Assembly (NCBI RefSeq): GCF_019973615.1 | Contig: NZ_AP024238.1 | Span: forward strand, 1,550,001-1,614,000 | Length of the DNA stretch: 64,000 bases | DNA from: Rhodoferax lithotrophicus | Lineage (GTDB): Bacteria > Pseudomonadota > Gammaproteobacteria > Burkholderiales > Burkholderiaceae_C | Direction of reading: 5' to 3' | Part shown: piece after piece, positions 63,063 through 64,000 of the stretch | Layout: each line of letters starts with the position of its first letter | How positions within the stretch are numbered: position 1 is the first letter of the stretch | Position numbers and translations under genes: made by a program | The notes under the pieces: model-generated | Databases searched by the model: none | What the model was told of the DNA's origin: nothing | The model's input: the letters and a program-made list of their open reading frames with translations, nothing else

Positions 63063-64000
63063 ATGAAAGCTTACCGTTCCTCTCTTCTTTATTTCTCCCC
63101 GTCGGCTGATCCGCAGGCCTCTGCTGTGCTGGAAGATGATGGCCTGCTGGTGGTGGGCCCCAACGCCCAAGGCCGGCAAGTGGTGTTGGCGCTTGGGCCT
63201 TACCGTGAATTGCAGCCGCGTTTTGCCGATGTGGCCGTGACGCACTGGCCGGGGCGCATCATTGCACCGGGTTTTGTCGATTTGCACAGCCATTACCCGC
63301 AAACCAATGTGATTGGCTCCCCCGCCGAAGGCCTGTTGCCGTGGCTGGAGAATTACACGTTTCCTGAGGAGAAACGCTTTGTATCGCCCGAATACAGTGC
63401 GCAGGCAGCTACTTTTTTTGTAGCTGAACTGTTGCGCCACGGGGTCACCACGGCGCTCACCTTTGCCACCTCGCACAGCGCTTCAGCCAACGCCTTGTTT
63501 CAAGAGGCGCAACAGCAGCAGATGCGGCTGATCACCGGCCTGTGTTTGATGGATCGGCACGCACCGGCGGAGCTGCTGAACCAGCGCGTCAACCCTGCCA
63601 CGGATGCTACCGAGCAAAGTCTGATTGACTCCGAAAACCTGTTACAGCGTTGGCACGGTGTGGATCGCCTGGGCTACGCCATCACGCCACGTTTTGCCCC
63701 AACCAGTACCGATGCCCAGTTGCGCGGTGCGGGTGAACTGGCAGCCCGCTACCCCGACGTGTGGATTCAGTCCCATGTGGCGGAAAACAAGGCCGAAATC
63801 GCCTGGGCACGCGAACTGTTTCCGGCCTCGCGCAGTTATCTGGCGACCTATGCCGACTTTGGCCTGATGCGCCAGCGGGCCATCTATGCCCACTGCATCC
63901 ATTTTGACGATGAAGACCGCGCCCTGATGCGCAGCACCGGCGCTGCCGCTGCCGTCAGCCCGACCAGCAACCTGTTTCTGGGCAGTGGTTTTTTTGACTA
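63063..64000 (+). CDS. guaD: Guanine deaminase (3' end beyond window)
   Basis: From the ATG at 63063 the frame is open to the window end (312 codons). The amidohydrolase metal motif is in IIAPGFVDLHSHYPQTNVIG. Then come LPWLENYTFPEEKRF, GVTTALTFATSHSASANALF, GLCLMDRHAPAEL, AITPRFAPTSTDAQLR, IQSHVAENKAEIAWARELFP and AIYAHCIHFDD. These match GuaD, which converts guanine to xanthine. About the last quarter of the protein is cut off by the window edge. Confidence 0.96.
   Translation, partial: MKAYRSSLLYFSPSADPQASAVLEDDGLLVVGPNAQGRQVVLALGPYRELQPRFADVAVTHWPGRIIAPGFVDLHSHYPQTNVIGSPAEGLLPWLENYTFPEEKRFVSPEYSAQAATFFVAELLRHGVTTALTFATSHSASANALFQEAQQQQMRLITGLCLMDRHAPAELLNQRVNPATDATEQSLIDSENLLQRWHGVDRLGYAITPRFAPTSTDAQLRGAGELAARYPDVWIQSHVAENKAEIAWARELFPASRSYLATYADFGLMRQRAIYAHCIHFDDEDRALMRSTGAAAAVSPTSNLFLGSGFFD

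Overview
The window reads as chromosomal DNA of a betaproteobacterium of the order Burkholderiales, most likely family Comamonadaceae (Rhodoferax/Polaromonas-like). This is inferred from gene content and order (DUF3460-scpA-nadB-panB-panC; DUF2782-thrB-BPSS1780 divergent from polA; ppk1-sixA next to ppx) and from many copies of a degenerate ~60-bp repeat (core AGCGCTTATTCAGTAAGCGC followed by AAGCAGCTA) of a type I associate with that family. No rRNA or tRNA gene was recognised.

Layout. 0-4.4 kb: a periplasmic solute-binding protein, a hybrid histidine kinase and an HD-GYP response regulator (end off-window). 4.5-10.5 kb: a minus-strand operon for a polar amino-acid ABC importer plus a PLP-dependent sulfur-amino-acid enzyme and homocysteine S-methyltransferase, divergent from an Lrp/AsnC regulator. 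10.5-14.2 kb: a helix-turn-helix regulator, a CREST-type membrane hydrolase candidate and an MFS-acyltransferase fusion. 14.3-24.9 kb: an accessory region that looks like an integron cassette array without integrase (CALIN-like). Its cassette genes lie on the minus strand, and several are bounded by attC-like sites whose R'' and R' boxes match by cassette. A complete group IIC intron sits in one attC in the opposite orientation. Three related ~190-bp elements end exactly at the G|TT crossover position, and GNAT acetyltransferase copies recur. A CheA/CheX-like kinase and its regulator lie inside the region.

24.9-28.5 kb: small membrane and secreted proteins. 28.5-36.6 kb: a phosphate-starvation block (ppk1-sixA, a Lys/Pro/Ala-repeat protein, ppx, ornithine-lipid olsB, Tat-exported phoX) with PhoB-box-like 11-bp-period repeats before four transcription units. 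36.6-38.2 kb: an IS110-family element. 38.2-44.7 kb: fecR-like, BPSS1780, thrB, DUF2782, and divergent polA. 44.7-46.4 kb: a methyltransferase and insertion-sequence debris. 46.4-51 kb: pantothenate/NAD/ScpA housekeeping operon. 51.2-58.4 kb: a six-gene hydrogenase-4-like complex (hyfBCEFGI-like) whose large subunit lacks all four NiFe-ligand cysteines, so it resembles the energy-converting-hydrogenase-related (Ehr) complexes. 58.5-64 kb: TlpA-like thioredoxin, a Tat-exported transglutaminase-like protein, a SHOCT protein, cytochrome b561, a YhhQ-type queuosine-precursor transporter and the start of guanine deaminase.

How the parts fit. The phosphate block couples polyphosphate turnover, phosphorus-free membrane lipid and phosphate scavenging under one apparent regulator. 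The cassette region contains small genes that look like cargo and has hosted intron insertion and gene decay. The ~60-bp repeat has entered coding regions: it supplies a signal peptide, the panC start region, a polA linker and the GNAT C-terminus.
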